Positions 15,751 through 25,567 of a stretch of 37,088 nucleotides of DNA are shown piece after piece. The notes below the pieces were generated by a model. The model made no database searches. It worked only from the letters and a program-made list of their open reading frames with translations, and was not told the origin of the DNA. Origin of the DNA: Planctomycetota bacterium (GTDB lineage: Bacteria; Planctomycetota; Planctomycetia; Gemmatales; Gemmataceae); NCBI GenBank assembly GCA_016177925.1, contig JACOUH010000099.1, positions 1 through 37,088 of the forward strand, written 5' to 3'. Positions within the stretch are counted from its first letter, which is position 1; every line of letters starts with the position of its first letter. Made by a program: the position numbers and the translations under genes.

Positions 15751-18594
15751 CTACTCGCCGTTCAGGTTCAAGGTGTCCCAAATCAGGACCGTGGTATCCT
15801 GACTCCCGGTAGCCAGCAATCTCCCGTCAGGGGAAAAGGCGGCTGCACAGACCGTATCCGAATGTCCCCTGATCGGGCCGCGCAACTTGCCCGTGGCCAC
15901 CTCCCACAGCCGGGCGGCCTCGCCCACCGTGACCAGGCTCTTGCCGTCCGGAGACAGGGCGAAGCAGCCGCTCAGCTCACCCCCTCCAGCCAGCACCCGC
16001 TCGAGCCGGCAAAGGACTCGCCCCGTTGCCACCTCCCATACCTGGATCGTGGGGTCCGTGCCCAGGCGACTGGTGCTCGACACCGCCGCGGCCAGGACCT
16101 TTCCGTCGGCCGAAAAGGCGACCTGACCCATGCTTACCCAGCGCGGTACACGACCTCGGGAGGAGGCGGCCTCGGGCAACTCGAAGGGCTTGCGTAGCTC
16201 CCGGCCCGTGACCGCATCCAACAGACGGACCGTCGGGACCTTGCTGAGCTTGCGATGGTCCTCCACCAGTCCCAGGTCTCCGTCTCCAATGACCAGCGTC
16301 TTGCCGTCCGGGGAGAAGGCCAGGTTCGCATAAGAGGCCTCGTGCAGCGCCAACCGAGGGATCAGCTTCCCCGTGACCACGTCCCAGAACCGAATCGTCC
16401 CATCCCCGATCGCCGCTGCCAGTGTTTTCCCGTCGGGAGAAAAGACCAGGGCAAGTGTGGAGGAGTTCGGAGGGGCCTCCACCTCGCGGAGTTTCTTGCC
16501 GGTGGCCACATCCCACAGCCCGATCGCCTGACTTCCCCCCGCCACGGCCAGGACTTTTCCATCGGGGGAAATGGCCAGGCGATCACTGCGGGGCCCCTCG
16601 AACCGGCCGATTCTTTTGCCGGTACGCACATGCCAGAAGGAGGCGGCGCCCCGACTCGTGGCAGCGATGGTCTTGCCGTCGGCAAGGAACCGCACGCTCT
16701 CGACTACCTGCTCATGCCCGTCCAGGGAAGGGCTGAGTTGTTTGCCGCTGGCCACTTCCCAGAGGGTGATCGTCCAGGGGTCCGCCACCGCCAGGGCCCT
16801 GCCGTCGGGGGAAAAAACCACGCAGTCGCCTCGGGGAGTCAACTGGCCCCCTCCCGAAAGGCGCCGGGTTTCTTTGCCCGTGTCGGCCTCCCAGAGGAAA
16901 ACCGAGCCGTTCGCCGCCGCGGCGAGGACCTTCCCACAGGGAGAAAAACGCAGGGAGTGGAATGCGCCGGGAAGCTCGAACTGCTGTTCGCCCGTGGGAA
17001 CTGCCCACACGCATAGTCGGTTCTCTCCCTCGATACTTGCCGAGGCCAGGCGTTTCCCGTCGGGGGAGAAAGCGAGCGAGTAGACTTCCCCTTTGTGGGC
17101 TTGCCACTGGCGCAGCTCCCTGCCGCCGGCCGTGTCCCACAGGAAAAGCGTGGTCACCTTGCGGTCAAACCCCGCGGTCGCCAGGGTTTTGCCGTCGGAG
17201 GTCAGGGCCAGGGTCAGGATGCTGGCCGGCGGGTGTGCAATTCGGCCAATCTCCTTGCCCGCCCGGACGTCCCAGACCTGGATCTTGTGCTTTTCGACGC
17301 CGCCAGCCAACGTCCGGCCGTCGTGGCTGAAGGCCAGATAATGAACCGGCCCTTCCGCGAGTTCAAACTGCCGGATTCGCTTGCCCGTCGCCACTTCCCA
17401 CACGCAGACCAGCCGCTGGCCAACCCCTGCGGCCAGAGTCTTGCCGTCGGGTGCGAACGTCCACGAATGCGCCTGTGCCTCTCCCTGGAAGGAGCGGAGT
17501 TTCTTGCCGGTCGCAGCGTCGTGAAGCACGATACTCCCGCCGGACCCCACGGAAGCGATCCCCTTGCCGTCCGGCGAAAAGGCGATGGCCTGGATATGCT
17601 GTCCATGACGGAAGCGGACCGTTCCCAGGCGGGCGATGGCGCCGGTCGGCAGCGGGTCGCCCTGCAGGTCGGTGCGGGCACGTACCCCTTCCGTTTTCGG
17701 GGGCTCGTTGGTACGAGGCTCCCCGGGAAGCCGCAGAGCGAAGAGCCCGCCGGCGGCGCCGACTGCCGCCGCCAAGCAGAACAACGCGACGAGGGCAAGC
17801 CTGGTCGGGACCATGATTCTCAGCGCCCCGTTAGCAAGGGAGAGGGCTCGGGCCGAGACGCCGCCGGTGGTCGCGGTTGTTCCCGCTGCGAACCGTGTCG
17901 CGGACTGGAGGGTGGCATCGAGCAGTGGCGCGGGGACGGCCGCGGCGGCGCTCTCGGCCAGCGCCGCCGCGAGCGCGGCGGCCGTCAGGGTCAGGCCGCG
18001 GCGGGCCAGGCGGAGCCGCAACAGATCCCGCGCCCGCGCCAGCCGGCCTTTGACTGTCCCCAACGGCCAACTCAACTGCTGGGCGGCCTCGTCGTGCGTC
18101 TTCCCTTCGAGGTAGCAGAGCACGACAGGCACACGATACTTCTCCGGCAATCGATTCACCTCTTCGTGAAGCAGCGGCTGCCAGTCGCATGGTTGAACGT
18201 CGTCAACGGAACGCGCCACAGCCATCAGCGCTGCCTCCCTTTCCTGGGCCCGCCGTTGCGCCCTGCTGGTCTTGGCCGTCCGGGCGATGTTGAGTGCCAC
18301 GCGGTGCAGCCAGGCGGCCAGCGACTCGTGCCTGCGGATGGACACCGCCTTGCGCGCCAGCACCAGGAAGGTGGCCTGGAAAGCGTCCTCCGCGGCCTGC
18401 TCGTGACCAAGCACCTCCCGGCAGACGCGCAGCACCATCGGCCCGTGCCTCTGAAGGAGCGCGGCGAAGGCACTCTCCTCACGCCGGGCGACGAACCGCT
18501 GGAGCAGCTGGCAGTCGCTCGGCGCATCCCTGTCGTCCGCACCAACGCAGTTGCGAACGTGCTCCAGAAAGCCTGCCAGAGGTGGGCCGGCCAT
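15751..18594 (-). CDS. membrane-tethered ECF sigma factor with C-terminal WD40 domain (copy 1)
   Basis: The frame is open to 18774, but the start is taken as ATG 18592-18594, with GGGAG 8 bases upstream and homology starting there. Of 947 residues, 43-108 are sigma region 2 ([33 protein letters not shown]) and 143-197 region 4 ([20 protein letters not shown], then [15 protein letters not shown]). An Ala-rich linker leads to one membrane helix at about 265-288. After it comes [18 protein letters not shown] (312-329) and 14 WD40 units (each AFSPDGKxLAxxxxDxxxxxWDxxTG), enough for two seven-bladed propellers, to the end. The sigma part would be cytoplasmic and the propellers outside the inner membrane. 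Planctomycete ECF proteins with WD40 extensions are known; the signal they sense is not. Confidence 0.9.
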   Translation of the reverse strand: MAGPPLAGFLEHVRNCVGADDRDAPSDCQLLQRFVARREESAFAALLQRHGPMVLRVCREVLGHEQAAEDAFQATFLVLARKAVSIRRHESLAAWLHRVALNIARTAKTSRAQRRAQEREAALMAVARSVDDVQPCDWQPLLHEEVNRLPEKYRVPVVLCYLEGKTHDEAAQQLSWPLGTVKGRLARARDLLRLRLARRGLTLTAAALAAALAESAAAAVPAPLLDATLQSATRFAAGTTATTGGVSARALSLANGALRIMVPTRLALVALFCLAAAVGAAGGLFALRLPGEPRTNEPPKTEGVRARTDLQGDPLPTGAIARLGTVRFRHGQHIQAIAFSPDGKGIASVGSGGSIVLHDAATGKKLRSFQGEAQAHSWTFAPDGKTLAAGVGQRLVCVWEVATGKRIRQFELAEGPVHYLAFSHDGRTLAGGVEKHKIQVWDVRAGKEIGRIAHPPASILTLALTSDGKTLATAGFDRKVTTLFLWDTAGGRELRQWQAHKGEVYSLAFSPDGKRLASASIEGENRLCVWAVPTGEQQFELPGAFHSLRFSPCGKVLAAAANGSVFLWEADTGKETRRLSGGGQLTPRGDCVVFSPDGRALAVADPWTITLWEVASGKQLSPSLDGHEQVVESVRFLADGKTIAATSRGAASFWHVRTGKRIGRFEGPRSDRLAISPDGKVLAVAGGSQAIGLWDVATGKKLREVEAPPNSSTLALVFSPDGKTLAAAIGDGTIRFWDVVTGKLIPRLALHEASYANLAFSPDGKTLVIGDGDLGLVEDHRKLSKVPTVRLLDAVTGRELRKPFELPEAASSRGRVPRWVSMGQVAFSADGKVLAAAVSSTSRLGTDPTIQVWEVATGRVLCRLERVLAGGGELSGCFALSPDGKSLVTVGEAARLWEVATGKLRGPIRGHSDTVCAAAFSPDGRLLATGSQDTTVLIWDTLNLNGE

Positions 18595-18821
18595 CTCCTG
18601 TCTCCCGCGTGCCTCGAGAACCCATTGATAAGACGGTTCTCGCCCGGCCGCGGATACACTTTTCGGGGTCGTTCTCCGTTGACGTGTCCGACGAGCGCCG
18701 AGAGCGCGGCGAGGAGGAGCGAATGCAACCGTCGTACGGGGAAGGCCCCGCCAGCGACCCCGGTCCCGAATCATGCGGGAGTGGTGCCGCGACGGCGTGA
18801 TCCTCGCCCGCGTTCTCGTCC

Positions 18822-21800
18822 TCAGCGAGGGGCCGGTATCCTTCGGCCGAGGCGGCCCAGAGATGCCTTCGCTTCGCGGGTGAGCCGGGCCTCGGGGGCG
18901 CCGGAGGCGAGTCCTTCGAGCAACTTCCGCGCAGATGGCGTGCCGATGTCCTCCAGCACGGCCACCGCACGCAAGGGGCGCAACACCTCCGGCCGAGCGA
19001 GCGGCTCGCGCAGGCGGTCCAGCACAGCCTGCACGCGTTGACGCATCTCCAGGGAAGGCTTGTTCGCCAACGCCTGGCGCAGGGCCGGCACGGCCAGGTC
19101 GCCCAGCTCCTCCAGCTCCGCCTGCGCCTTGGCTCGCACGGCGAACCGGCCGCTTTCCAGGTCGGCCAGCAGCCGGCGGAACTGTTGAGGGTCGGCCGCC
19201 TCAGCGCGTCGGAGATGGCCTTTCAGCAAACCGACCGTCTCTTCTGGAGAGGAGGCGAGCATCCAGCGAGCGCGGAAGGCGCGCGGGGCGTCAGCCCCGG
19301 CGAGGTCGGCCCATGCCTTCGCCAGGCCCTCGCCTCCGAGCTTGGTCCCTGGGGTGGTCCCCCGCGGCCCCACGTCCCAGACCAGGAGCGTCGAGTCGCT
19401 CAAGCCGGAGACGAGCCGGCGGCCGTCCGGCGAAAAGGCCAGCCATGTCACCTCAGCATCGAACCCCTTGAAACGCCGATGCTCCCGGCCACTTGCCAGG
19501 TCCCAGAGGAGGATTTCTTGAGACGGCGCGGCCATTGCCAACAGCCGGCCGTCGGCGGAGAAGGCCGCGCGGTTGTTTAGCACCGCGGGCAGCACCAGCA
19601 GCTCGGCCGCGGTCGCCGTCTCCCACAGGCGAAGGGTATACTGGGCCTGGTCCAGCGGATGTGTCCTCTCGGGGATTGGCTTGAAGTTCCAGTTACTCGA
19701 TGCCAGCAATCTTCCATCGGGCGAGAAGGTCAGCGGACAGGTTTGCCGTTCAAGCGCCGGGAAAGTCAGCAGACGCTCGCCAGTCGCCAGGTCTTCCAGC
19801 CGCATCGGCCCCAGGCCAGCCACCATCATCTGAAGTTGCGGCTCGCGCCCCCAGTGGGGCAGGGCCAGGACGCGGCCATCGGCCGACACGGCGTTCCGGT
19901 ACTCTGTGCCGGGATACCGGCGCCGGAAGAGCTGCTTGCGCGTGGCGGTGTCCCAGCCGGTGATCAGGGTGTCCTCGTACCGTTGCCCGCTTTGGTTGTG
20001 CTTGGGGTGGTAGTAACTGAACGCAACCAGCGTCTTGCCGTCGTCGAACAGATGCATGGCAATGGCCGATTGATAAGTGTCCGGCCGCTCGGGGTCCTCG
20101 AGCTTGATGACATGCCGGCGCTCGCCGGTAATGGCATCGGAGACCCAGACCTCGTCATCGGCCCCGGTCGAATAGAGCAACCGGCCATCCGGTGAGAATG
20201 CGATCCCTCGTACCCGCTCCGGCCGCTGGATGAGCACACGGGAATCGCCCGTTTCCAGGTCCCACAGACGGACGGTGCCGTCCACACCGCCCCCGGTCGC
20301 CACGCGCCGGCTGTCGGGTGAGACCGTCCCATATGGCCTCGTCCAATGGCCCACCGGCTGGGGCTTGAGCCGACCTTTGGCGACATCCCAGAGGTCAATC
20401 GTGGTTGACGAGAAATCCTCCGACGAGGCCAAGGTCTTCCCGTCGGGAGAGAACGCCACGGATTCGGCAAAGGATCGTCCCTTGGCCTGGGCGCGGCCGC
20501 GCTCGCGCCCGGTCGTCACGTCCCAGAAACGGACATCCAGCCTGCCGACCGTGGCCAGGGTCTTGCCGTCCGCGGTGAAGACCACACGGGTAAGGTTTTT
20601 CTGATCGTTGTTGAGGGTGTGCAGGGCCTTCCCGGTCTGAGCATCCCACAGTTCGACATGCTCCTCACGGGTTAGTGAAGCCAACCTCCGCCCGTCCGAG
20701 GAAAGCGCCAGGCAACGAATGTAGTCCCTGGGCTTGATGGTGCAGCGCTCGCGGCCGGTGGCGATGTCCCAGACGTGAACGATGCGCAGTTTGTCTGCGA
20801 AGGCCAGACTCTGGCCTTCTGGTGAGCACACACAGCGGACAATGTCACTCAAAACGGGCTTCCCAGGATCACTACACGCGAAGCGGCGCGATCGGCCCGA
20901 AGACAGCTCGCGGAGACGCAGGGCCCCGGCCTCCAGGCAGACCGCCAGCGGCTCGCCGCCGGACGACCAACCCACCCAGACCACGTTGTCCACGTCATGG
21001 TCGTGCAGCTTCCCACCAGCCAGGTTCCAGACACGGACCACGCCCCACCAGCGCCGGTTGTCGGTGAGCTTTCCCCTACCAACCAGGCGTTTGCTGTCTG
21101 GGGAGAAGACAAGAAGAGTCTCCGATCCCCACCACGGAGAGCCCGTTGTCAGCAGGCGCTGGGTCCGTTTGCCACTGACCGCGTCGAAAAGGTACACGCC
21201 AGCGCGGGTGGAGGCGGCGACGGTCTTGCCGTCGGGGGCGAACGCCAGCGCCTCGATCGTGTCCGGGGCGCGGAAGCGCAGCGTGCCCAGGCGGGCAATG
21301 GCTCCCGGCGGCAGAGGATCGCCTGCGCGATCGCGGCGTGGTTCGCCTTTTCCCGGTGCTGGCGCCACCGGAGTTGCCGCGGAGGGCGGCTCCGCTCCCG
21401 ACGTGCGAAGGAACGACAAGCCTGCTCCCAGGCCAGCCGCCATCAGGAGGACCAGGCACGCCGCCCGCAGCCTCAGCGCCGGGGCCGCCCCGGCGCCCAG
21501 GGCTGACTCGACCGCGGGAGACACCGGGGCGGCGAGGCGGCGCAGCGTCCCGGCCAGCAAGCGTTCGGGCACCACGGCCGGGACCAGCAGCGCCACCATC
21601 CCCACCGACAAATCCAGGCCGCGCCGAGCTAGCCGCTCGCGCAGCCGTTGCCGGGCCCGGGCCAGCCGGCCGCGCACCGAGCCAACGCTCCAGCCGAGCA
21701 CCCGCGCCGCCTCCTCGGCCGGCCGTTCTTGCAGCGCGCACAACAGCAGCGGTAGCCGGTACACTTCCGGTAAGCGGTTGATCTCTTCGTCCAGCAGGGT

Positions 21801-22208
21801 CAGCAGTTCCCGGCCGCTGAGTGCGTCGAGCGGATCGGGATGAGGGTCGGCCGGTTCGGGCGCCTCGGGGTGGGGCTGGACCGTGCGGCGGGCGGCCCCG
21901 CGCGCCTTTTGCGCCAGCCGCAGGGCCACGCTGTAGAGGAAGCCCGGCAGCGACTCGGGCCGGCGCAGGTCGGCCGCCTTGCGGGCGAGGACGAGGAAGG
22001 TGGCCTGGAAGGTGTCCTCCGCGAGTTGCACATCGCCCAGCACACGACGACAGACGCCGAGGACCATCGGCCCGTGGCGAGCGACCAGGTCAGCGAAGGC
22101 GGTCTCGTCGCGCTGGTCCCTCCACCGCGCCAGCAGCGCGGCGTCGGAGGCGGACGGCGAGGTCAGCTTGCGCAGACGGCAGAGGAGCGCCCTGGCGTGC
22201 GGGGGCAT
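18822..22208 (-). CDS. membrane-tethered ECF sigma factor with WD40 and C-terminal helical (HEAT-like) domain (copy 2)
   Basis: Start ATG 22206-22208 has GAGGAAG upstream. Of 1128 residues, 36-105 are sigma region 2 ([34 protein letters not shown]) and 136-195 region 4 (DEEINRLPEVYRLPLLL, then GSVRGRLARARQRLR). A membrane helix lies at about 246-266, followed by [18 protein letters not shown] (296-313), almost identical to the same motif in the next gene. About 14 WD40 units run to near residue 950; then a 179-residue alpha-helical tail with HEAT-like units (ALRQALANKPSLEMRQRVQ, VLEDIGTPSARKLLEGL). It shares architecture and strand with copy 1, 227 bp downstream, so they are probably duplicates that gained or lost the helical tail. 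Confidence 0.9.
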   Translation of the reverse strand: MPPHARALLCRLRKLTSPSASDAALLARWRDQRDETAFADLVARHGPMVLGVCRRVLGDVQLAEDTFQATFLVLARKAADLRRPESLPGFLYSVALRLAQKARGAARRTVQPHPEAPEPADPHPDPLDALSGRELLTLLDEEINRLPEVYRLPLLLCALQERPAEEAARVLGWSVGSVRGRLARARQRLRERLARRGLDLSVGMVALLVPAVVPERLLAGTLRRLAAPVSPAVESALGAGAAPALRLRAACLVLLMAAGLGAGLSFLRTSGAEPPSAATPVAPAPGKGEPRRDRAGDPLPPGAIARLGTLRFRAPDTIEALAFAPDGKTVAASTRAGVYLFDAVSGKRTQRLLTTGSPWWGSETLLVFSPDSKRLVGRGKLTDNRRWWGVVRVWNLAGGKLHDHDVDNVVWVGWSSGGEPLAVCLEAGALRLRELSSGRSRRFACSDPGKPVLSDIVRCVCSPEGQSLAFADKLRIVHVWDIATGRERCTIKPRDYIRCLALSSDGRRLASLTREEHVELWDAQTGKALHTLNNDQKNLTRVVFTADGKTLATVGRLDVRFWDVTTGRERGRAQAKGRSFAESVAFSPDGKTLASSEDFSSTTIDLWDVAKGRLKPQPVGHWTRPYGTVSPDSRRVATGGGVDGTVRLWDLETGDSRVLIQRPERVRGIAFSPDGRLLYSTGADDEVWVSDAITGERRHVIKLEDPERPDTYQSAIAMHLFDDGKTLVAFSYYHPKHNQSGQRYEDTLITGWDTATRKQLFRRRYPGTEYRNAVSADGRVLALPHWGREPQLQMMVAGLGPMRLEDLATGERLLTFPALERQTCPLTFSPDGRLLASSNWNFKPIPERTHPLDQAQYTLRLWETATAAELLVLPAVLNNRAAFSADGRLLAMAAPSQEILLWDLASGREHRRFKGFDAEVTWLAFSPDGRRLVSGLSDSTLLVWDVGPRGTTPGTKLGGEGLAKAWADLAGADAPRAFRARWMLASSPEETVGLLKGHLRRAEAADPQQFRRLLADLESGRFAVRAKAQAELEELGDLAVPALRQALANKPSLEMRQRVQAVLDRLREPLARPEVLRPLRAVAVLEDIGTPSARKLLEGLASGAPEARLTREAKASLGRLGRRIPAPR

Positions 22209-22366
22209 GACAGACTTCCTCGAAGGGGATCAGGGCAATCTTCATCCAGAATACTGTGCCCCCGTCACGTCATGGCGCACACTGATTTTGTCTAATTTCC
22301 ACCCGGGGGCAGCGGGTCCCTTCCGGAAAAGGCTCGGCCAGTTCTACTCAACGCGGGTTAGTCTGA

Positions 22367-22423
22367 CACAAGCCCCAAGCGCCAGCGCGGGGACGTCCCG
22401 TCGCTTGCGCTCCGGGCTTGTGT
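22367..22423. repeat. imperfect 22-bp inverted repeat upstream of the ECF-WD40 gene
   Basis: Arms 22367-22388 and 22402-22423 (ACACAAGCCC and AGCG cores) pair with about three mismatches. It resembles a diverged relative of the AGCCCGACGCG repeats at 10146 and 33038. It lies in the 270-bp gap between the kinase stop (22479) and the ECF-WD40 start (22208), where that gene's promoter should be. Confidence 0.6.
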
Positions 22424-22478
22424 CCGACCGGGGAGCAAGACGGCGACCCGGACCGGACTCTTGCGTGAAGGTCCTTCA

Positions 22479-24890
22479 TCACCGCTCCTCGCCCGGCCCC
22501 TTCGGCCCCTCGCCGGGCCGCCGCGGGCCGCCAGGTGGCGGGCCGCCGGGACCATGCGGGCCGCCGCCGGGGCGAGGCGGAATACCGCCGGGACCAAAGT
22601 GCCAGGGCGGCAGGCATAACCGGGTCGGCCCCTTGAACTGCTCGCCCGTCATCTTCTTCCACTGTTTCGCCTGCTGCTCGGTCAGCATGTCCTGGATTCG
22701 TTGGCTCGCGACTTGCAGTTTCTGCTCGAGGGCCTTCCACAGGTCACCCCGGCTGGGGTCGCCGTGCCAAAACTCCGGCGGACCGAAGAACATCTCCGCC
22801 TCGATGGCGCTGATCCGTTCCTTCTGCGAGTCGGTCAGGTTCAGGGCCTTGGCAACGTCCGCCTCGCGGAATGCCGCGGCTCCTCGGAGTTGCAGCGCGA
22901 TCTGCCCCAGCCGGCGCAGTTGCTCCCGGCTCAGGATTTCCGCCACGGCCGCGTCGTTGACGCGGGCCATCTCGACGAACCGCTGCTCGCGTTCCTCGGG
23001 AGACAGCCGATGGAACCCCCCAAACGATTTCTGTCGCTGCTCCTCGATGCGGTGTGCCAGGTCCTTGATGCGCTGGCGTTGCTCGTCCGACAACCGCAGG
23101 TCGTCGCGCACGGTCGACTCGCTCAGCAGCGAGAGCTGCCAGGCTCCTTGCAGCAAGGCGAGGTCGTCGAGGATCTTCTTGACGCGGTCCTTGGTGGCGC
23201 GCAGTTCGGCCCGGGCGTCGGGGTCGTCACGGCGCTGCTCGATGAACTCCTGGTAATAGGCGAGGGCTGCCTCTAACAGGCGCTTACGCAGACCTTGCAA
23301 GTGCGGATTGCCGGCCAGGTCCTTCTCGGCGAGCTGGATCATTTCGTTCACGGCCTTGCGCGCCAGGTCGGCCCGCTGTCGCTCCTGCTCGTAGGCGGCC
23401 TGCGTCTTCGCCTGCTCGCGGCGAATCATCTCCGCGCTGAGCAACGAGCCAGCAGCGGTCAGCACACAGAGCACGACGCCGGTCACGACCACCGAGGGGT
23501 GTCGCCGCGCCCATTTCCGCACTCGCTGCACTGCCGTCGCCCGCCGCGCCCGGATCGGCTGGTGCTCGAGGAAGCGTTGCAGGTCGTCGGCGAAGTCCCG
23601 CGCCGTGGCGTAGCGTTCGGCCGGCGCCTTGGCCATCGCCTTCAGGACGATCGTTTCCAGTTCGGCGGGAAGGGACTTCTCGACAGCACGCGGCGGCCGT
23701 GGCTCGTCGCGCAGGATCTGCTGCAACAGCGTCTGCCGGTCGGCGCCGTCGAAGGGCGGTCGCAGGGTCAGCAGTTCGTAGAGCGTGGCGCCGAGCGAGT
23801 AGACGTCGGTGCCCTGATCGAGTGGGACGCGCTGTCCGCCGGCCTGCTCCGGGCTCATGTAGCGCAGCGTGCCGAGAAGATCCCCGGTCTGCGTCAGCTT
23901 CGTATCGGCCTGGAACTGGGCGAGGCCGAAATCGGTGACCCACAGATGGCCGTGCGCGTCGACCAGCAGGTTGCCGGGTTTGACGTCCCGGTGGATGACG
24001 CCACACTCGTGGGCGTGCTCCAGCGCCTCGGCCGCCTGGGCGCCGAGCCGGGCCACGGCTCGATAGAACTGCGCGGTGTTCTTCGAGTACGCCGTTGCCA
24101 GGGCCCCCACGGGCTCGGCGGCCGTGTCGGCGACCGCAGCTCCCGAGGGCGGAACGTAGGGGCCGGTCGTCTCTCGGCGCGATTGCTCTCTCGCCGAGCC
24201 GGCGAGTTGCCGCAGTCCCTGGATCACCTCGGCCAGGCTCTGGCCCTCGATGAACTGCATGGCGTAGAAGTGAACGCCGCGCTCGCTGCCGACATAATAG
24301 ACCGGCACAATGTGCGGGTGGTGCAGCTGCGCAGCCGCGCGGGCCTCGTTCTTGAAGCGCTGCAGTTGTCGGGGGTCGAGGGTCAGGGCGAACGGGAGGA
24401 CCTTCAGCGCAATGCGCCGGCCTAGCGAGAGTTGCTCGGCCTCGTAGACGACACCCATGCCGCCGCGCCCGATCTCGCGGAGGATGCGGAAATCTCCCAG
24501 CGGCATCCCCGGCTGGCAGTCGCCGGCCGTACCTCCTTTACCTCCGGAGAAGAGGGGTGAAAGGGAAGATGCCGACGCGGAACTCGCGTCATGCAGGACG
24601 TCCATCCCTTCCAGACACTCGGCCAGGCCTTCGGCGACCGCCGCATGGCGGGCCAGGAACGCTTGCCGGTCGGGCTTGTGCCCGGCCTCGAGGGCGGCCA
24701 TGTACTCGTCCAGCGCCTCGATCACGCGCGGATCGTCCAGGTCCGGCTTCGGGTTAGGGGCTGTTTCAACAACCCCTCCCCCAGCCCCCTCCCCTGCAAG
24801 GGGAGGGGGTTCTCCCTCTCCTCCTCTCCGCTTCGGGGAGGGGGTCGGGGGGAGGGGTTGTTGAAATGGTTCCTTATCGTGGGCCTTCAT
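22479..24890 (-). CDS. membrane Ser/Thr kinase with LTxxQ-like outer domain
   Basis: Start ATG 24888-24890 overlaps the stop of the upstream ECF gene (TGA 24887-24889); GGAG precedes it, so the two are coupled. Of 803 residues, 9-43 are encoded by a palindromic repeat. The kinase domain has GRGGMGVVYE (141-150), ALKVL with Lys163, HRDVKPGN (300-307), DFG 320-322 and YMSPEQ (344-349), with a Gly/Ala-rich insert at about 228-265. A membrane helix lies at 466-486. The outer part starts as a coiled coil (AKTQAAYEQERQRADLARK) and then has repeated helix pairs of the LTxxQ type (LRLSDEQRQRIKDLA, ILSREQLRRLGQIALQLRG, LNLTDSQKERI, MLTEQQAKQWKKM), like Spy/CpxP stress proteins. The C-terminus is Gly/Pro rich. 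It probably signals from the envelope to the coupled sigma factor. Confidence 0.9.
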   Translation of the reverse strand: MKAHDKEPFQQPLPPTPSPKRRGGEGEPPPLAGEGAGGGVVETAPNPKPDLDDPRVIEALDEYMAALEAGHKPDRQAFLARHAAVAEGLAECLEGMDVLHDASSASASSLSPLFSGGKGGTAGDCQPGMPLGDFRILREIGRGGMGVVYEAEQLSLGRRIALKVLPFALTLDPRQLQRFKNEARAAAQLHHPHIVPVYYVGSERGVHFYAMQFIEGQSLAEVIQGLRQLAGSAREQSRRETTGPYVPPSGAAVADTAAEPVGALATAYSKNTAQFYRAVARLGAQAAEALEHAHECGVIHRDVKPGNLLVDAHGHLWVTDFGLAQFQADTKLTQTGDLLGTLRYMSPEQAGGQRVPLDQGTDVYSLGATLYELLTLRPPFDGADRQTLLQQILRDEPRPPRAVEKSLPAELETIVLKAMAKAPAERYATARDFADDLQRFLEHQPIRARRATAVQRVRKWARRHPSVVVTGVVLCVLTAAGSLLSAEMIRREQAKTQAAYEQERQRADLARKAVNEMIQLAEKDLAGNPHLQGLRKRLLEAALAYYQEFIEQRRDDPDARAELRATKDRVKKILDDLALLQGAWQLSLLSESTVRDDLRLSDEQRQRIKDLAHRIEEQRQKSFGGFHRLSPEEREQRFVEMARVNDAAVAEILSREQLRRLGQIALQLRGAAAFREADVAKALNLTDSQKERISAIEAEMFFGPPEFWHGDPSRGDLWKALEQKLQVASQRIQDMLTEQQAKQWKKMTGEQFKGPTRLCLPPWHFGPGGIPPRPGGGPHGPGGPPPGGPRRPGEGPKGPGEER
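24764..24866. repeat. long near-perfect inverted repeat in the 5' coding end of the kinase
   Basis: Arms 24764-24794 and 24835-24866 (TTTCAACAACCCCTCCCCC core) pair with one indel and one mismatch; a second, inner GC-rich hairpin lies between them. It encodes kinase residues 9-43 (PLPPTPSPKRRGGEGE), a peptide commonly seen where this repeat enters an ORF. Its position next to the kinase start could affect translation. Confidence 0.8.
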
Positions 24891-25507
24891 GGTGTCGCTC
24901 CCTCCAGCAACCGCCGCAGACTTGCCAGGGCGCGCGGCCACTGTTTCTTGATGCTGTCCACGGTCCGGCCCAGGCGCCGGGCCACTTCCGGAAACGTGAG
25001 GCCCTCCAGGTGGCGGAGAATCAGTAGATCGCGTAACTCCCTGGGCAAGCGCCCGAGGGCTTCCGCCAGCAGCACGGACTGCTCGCGGCGGGCGGCCTGC
25101 TGGCTGGGCGAACTCTGCCGGGCGATCAGACCGCGGTCCAGGGCCTGCGAGGATTGCTCCAGTTCGCCGCCGAGCTGGCGCTCCAGGCGCACGTCGCGGC
25201 GCTGCGTCCCCTGGTAGTGGCGCACCAGGTTTGCCAGCAGGGAAGCGAGGACCTGGCGCAGCCAGCCGAGGAACTCCTTTTCGGTGGCGCCCCGGAACTG
25301 CGGGAAGTCACGGTAGGCTCCGAGGAAAGTCTCCTGTACCACGTCGGAGGCATCGACCTTGCCCTGCAAGCGCCGGCCGATCTGAACGCGCGCCAGCACG
25401 GCCAGGTAGGCGCGGTATCTCTCCAGCATCTGGCCCAGGGCATGTTGGTCGCCCGCCTTGGCCTGCTGCAACAACTGCTCGGGGCCCGGGTCAGCGCTCT
25501 CACTCAT
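24887..25507 (-). CDS. stand-alone ECF-type sigma factor coupled to the kinase
   Basis: ATG 25505-25507 with GAGG 6 bases upstream is preferred to the GTG four codons earlier. The 206-residue protein is a complete ECF-like sigma: region 2 at about 10-95 (VDASDVVQETFLGAYRDF, FLGWLRQVLASLLANLVRH), a variable linker, and region 4 at about 145-200 (ALGRLPRELRDLLILRHLEG, then FPEVARRLGRTVDSIKKQWPR). It differs from the tethered ECFs in having no extension. The stop overlaps the kinase start by 4 bp, so the two are made together. Planctomycete ECF groups linked to Ser/Thr kinases are known, and kinase control of this sigma is inferred. It lies 60 bp downstream of the kinase-WD40 gene on the same strand and may share its transcript. 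Confidence 0.93.
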   Translation of the reverse strand: MSESADPGPEQLLQQAKAGDQHALGQMLERYRAYLAVLARVQIGRRLQGKVDASDVVQETFLGAYRDFPQFRGATEKEFLGWLRQVLASLLANLVRHYQGTQRRDVRLERQLGGELEQSSQALDRGLIARQSSPSQQAARREQSVLLAEALGRLPRELRDLLILRHLEGLTFPEVARRLGRTVDSIKKQWPRALASLRRLLEGATP

Positions 25508-25567
25508 TGACGACCTCACGGGCCCATTCTCGTTGGCATAAGCAGCGAGCCGGCAAACGCCTTCGTA

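Noticed and set aside
17095..19041. 648-codon plus-strand ORF opposite the ECF-WD40 genes
   Set aside because: Spans the ends of two coding genes on the other strand; composition typical of antisense high-GC DNA.
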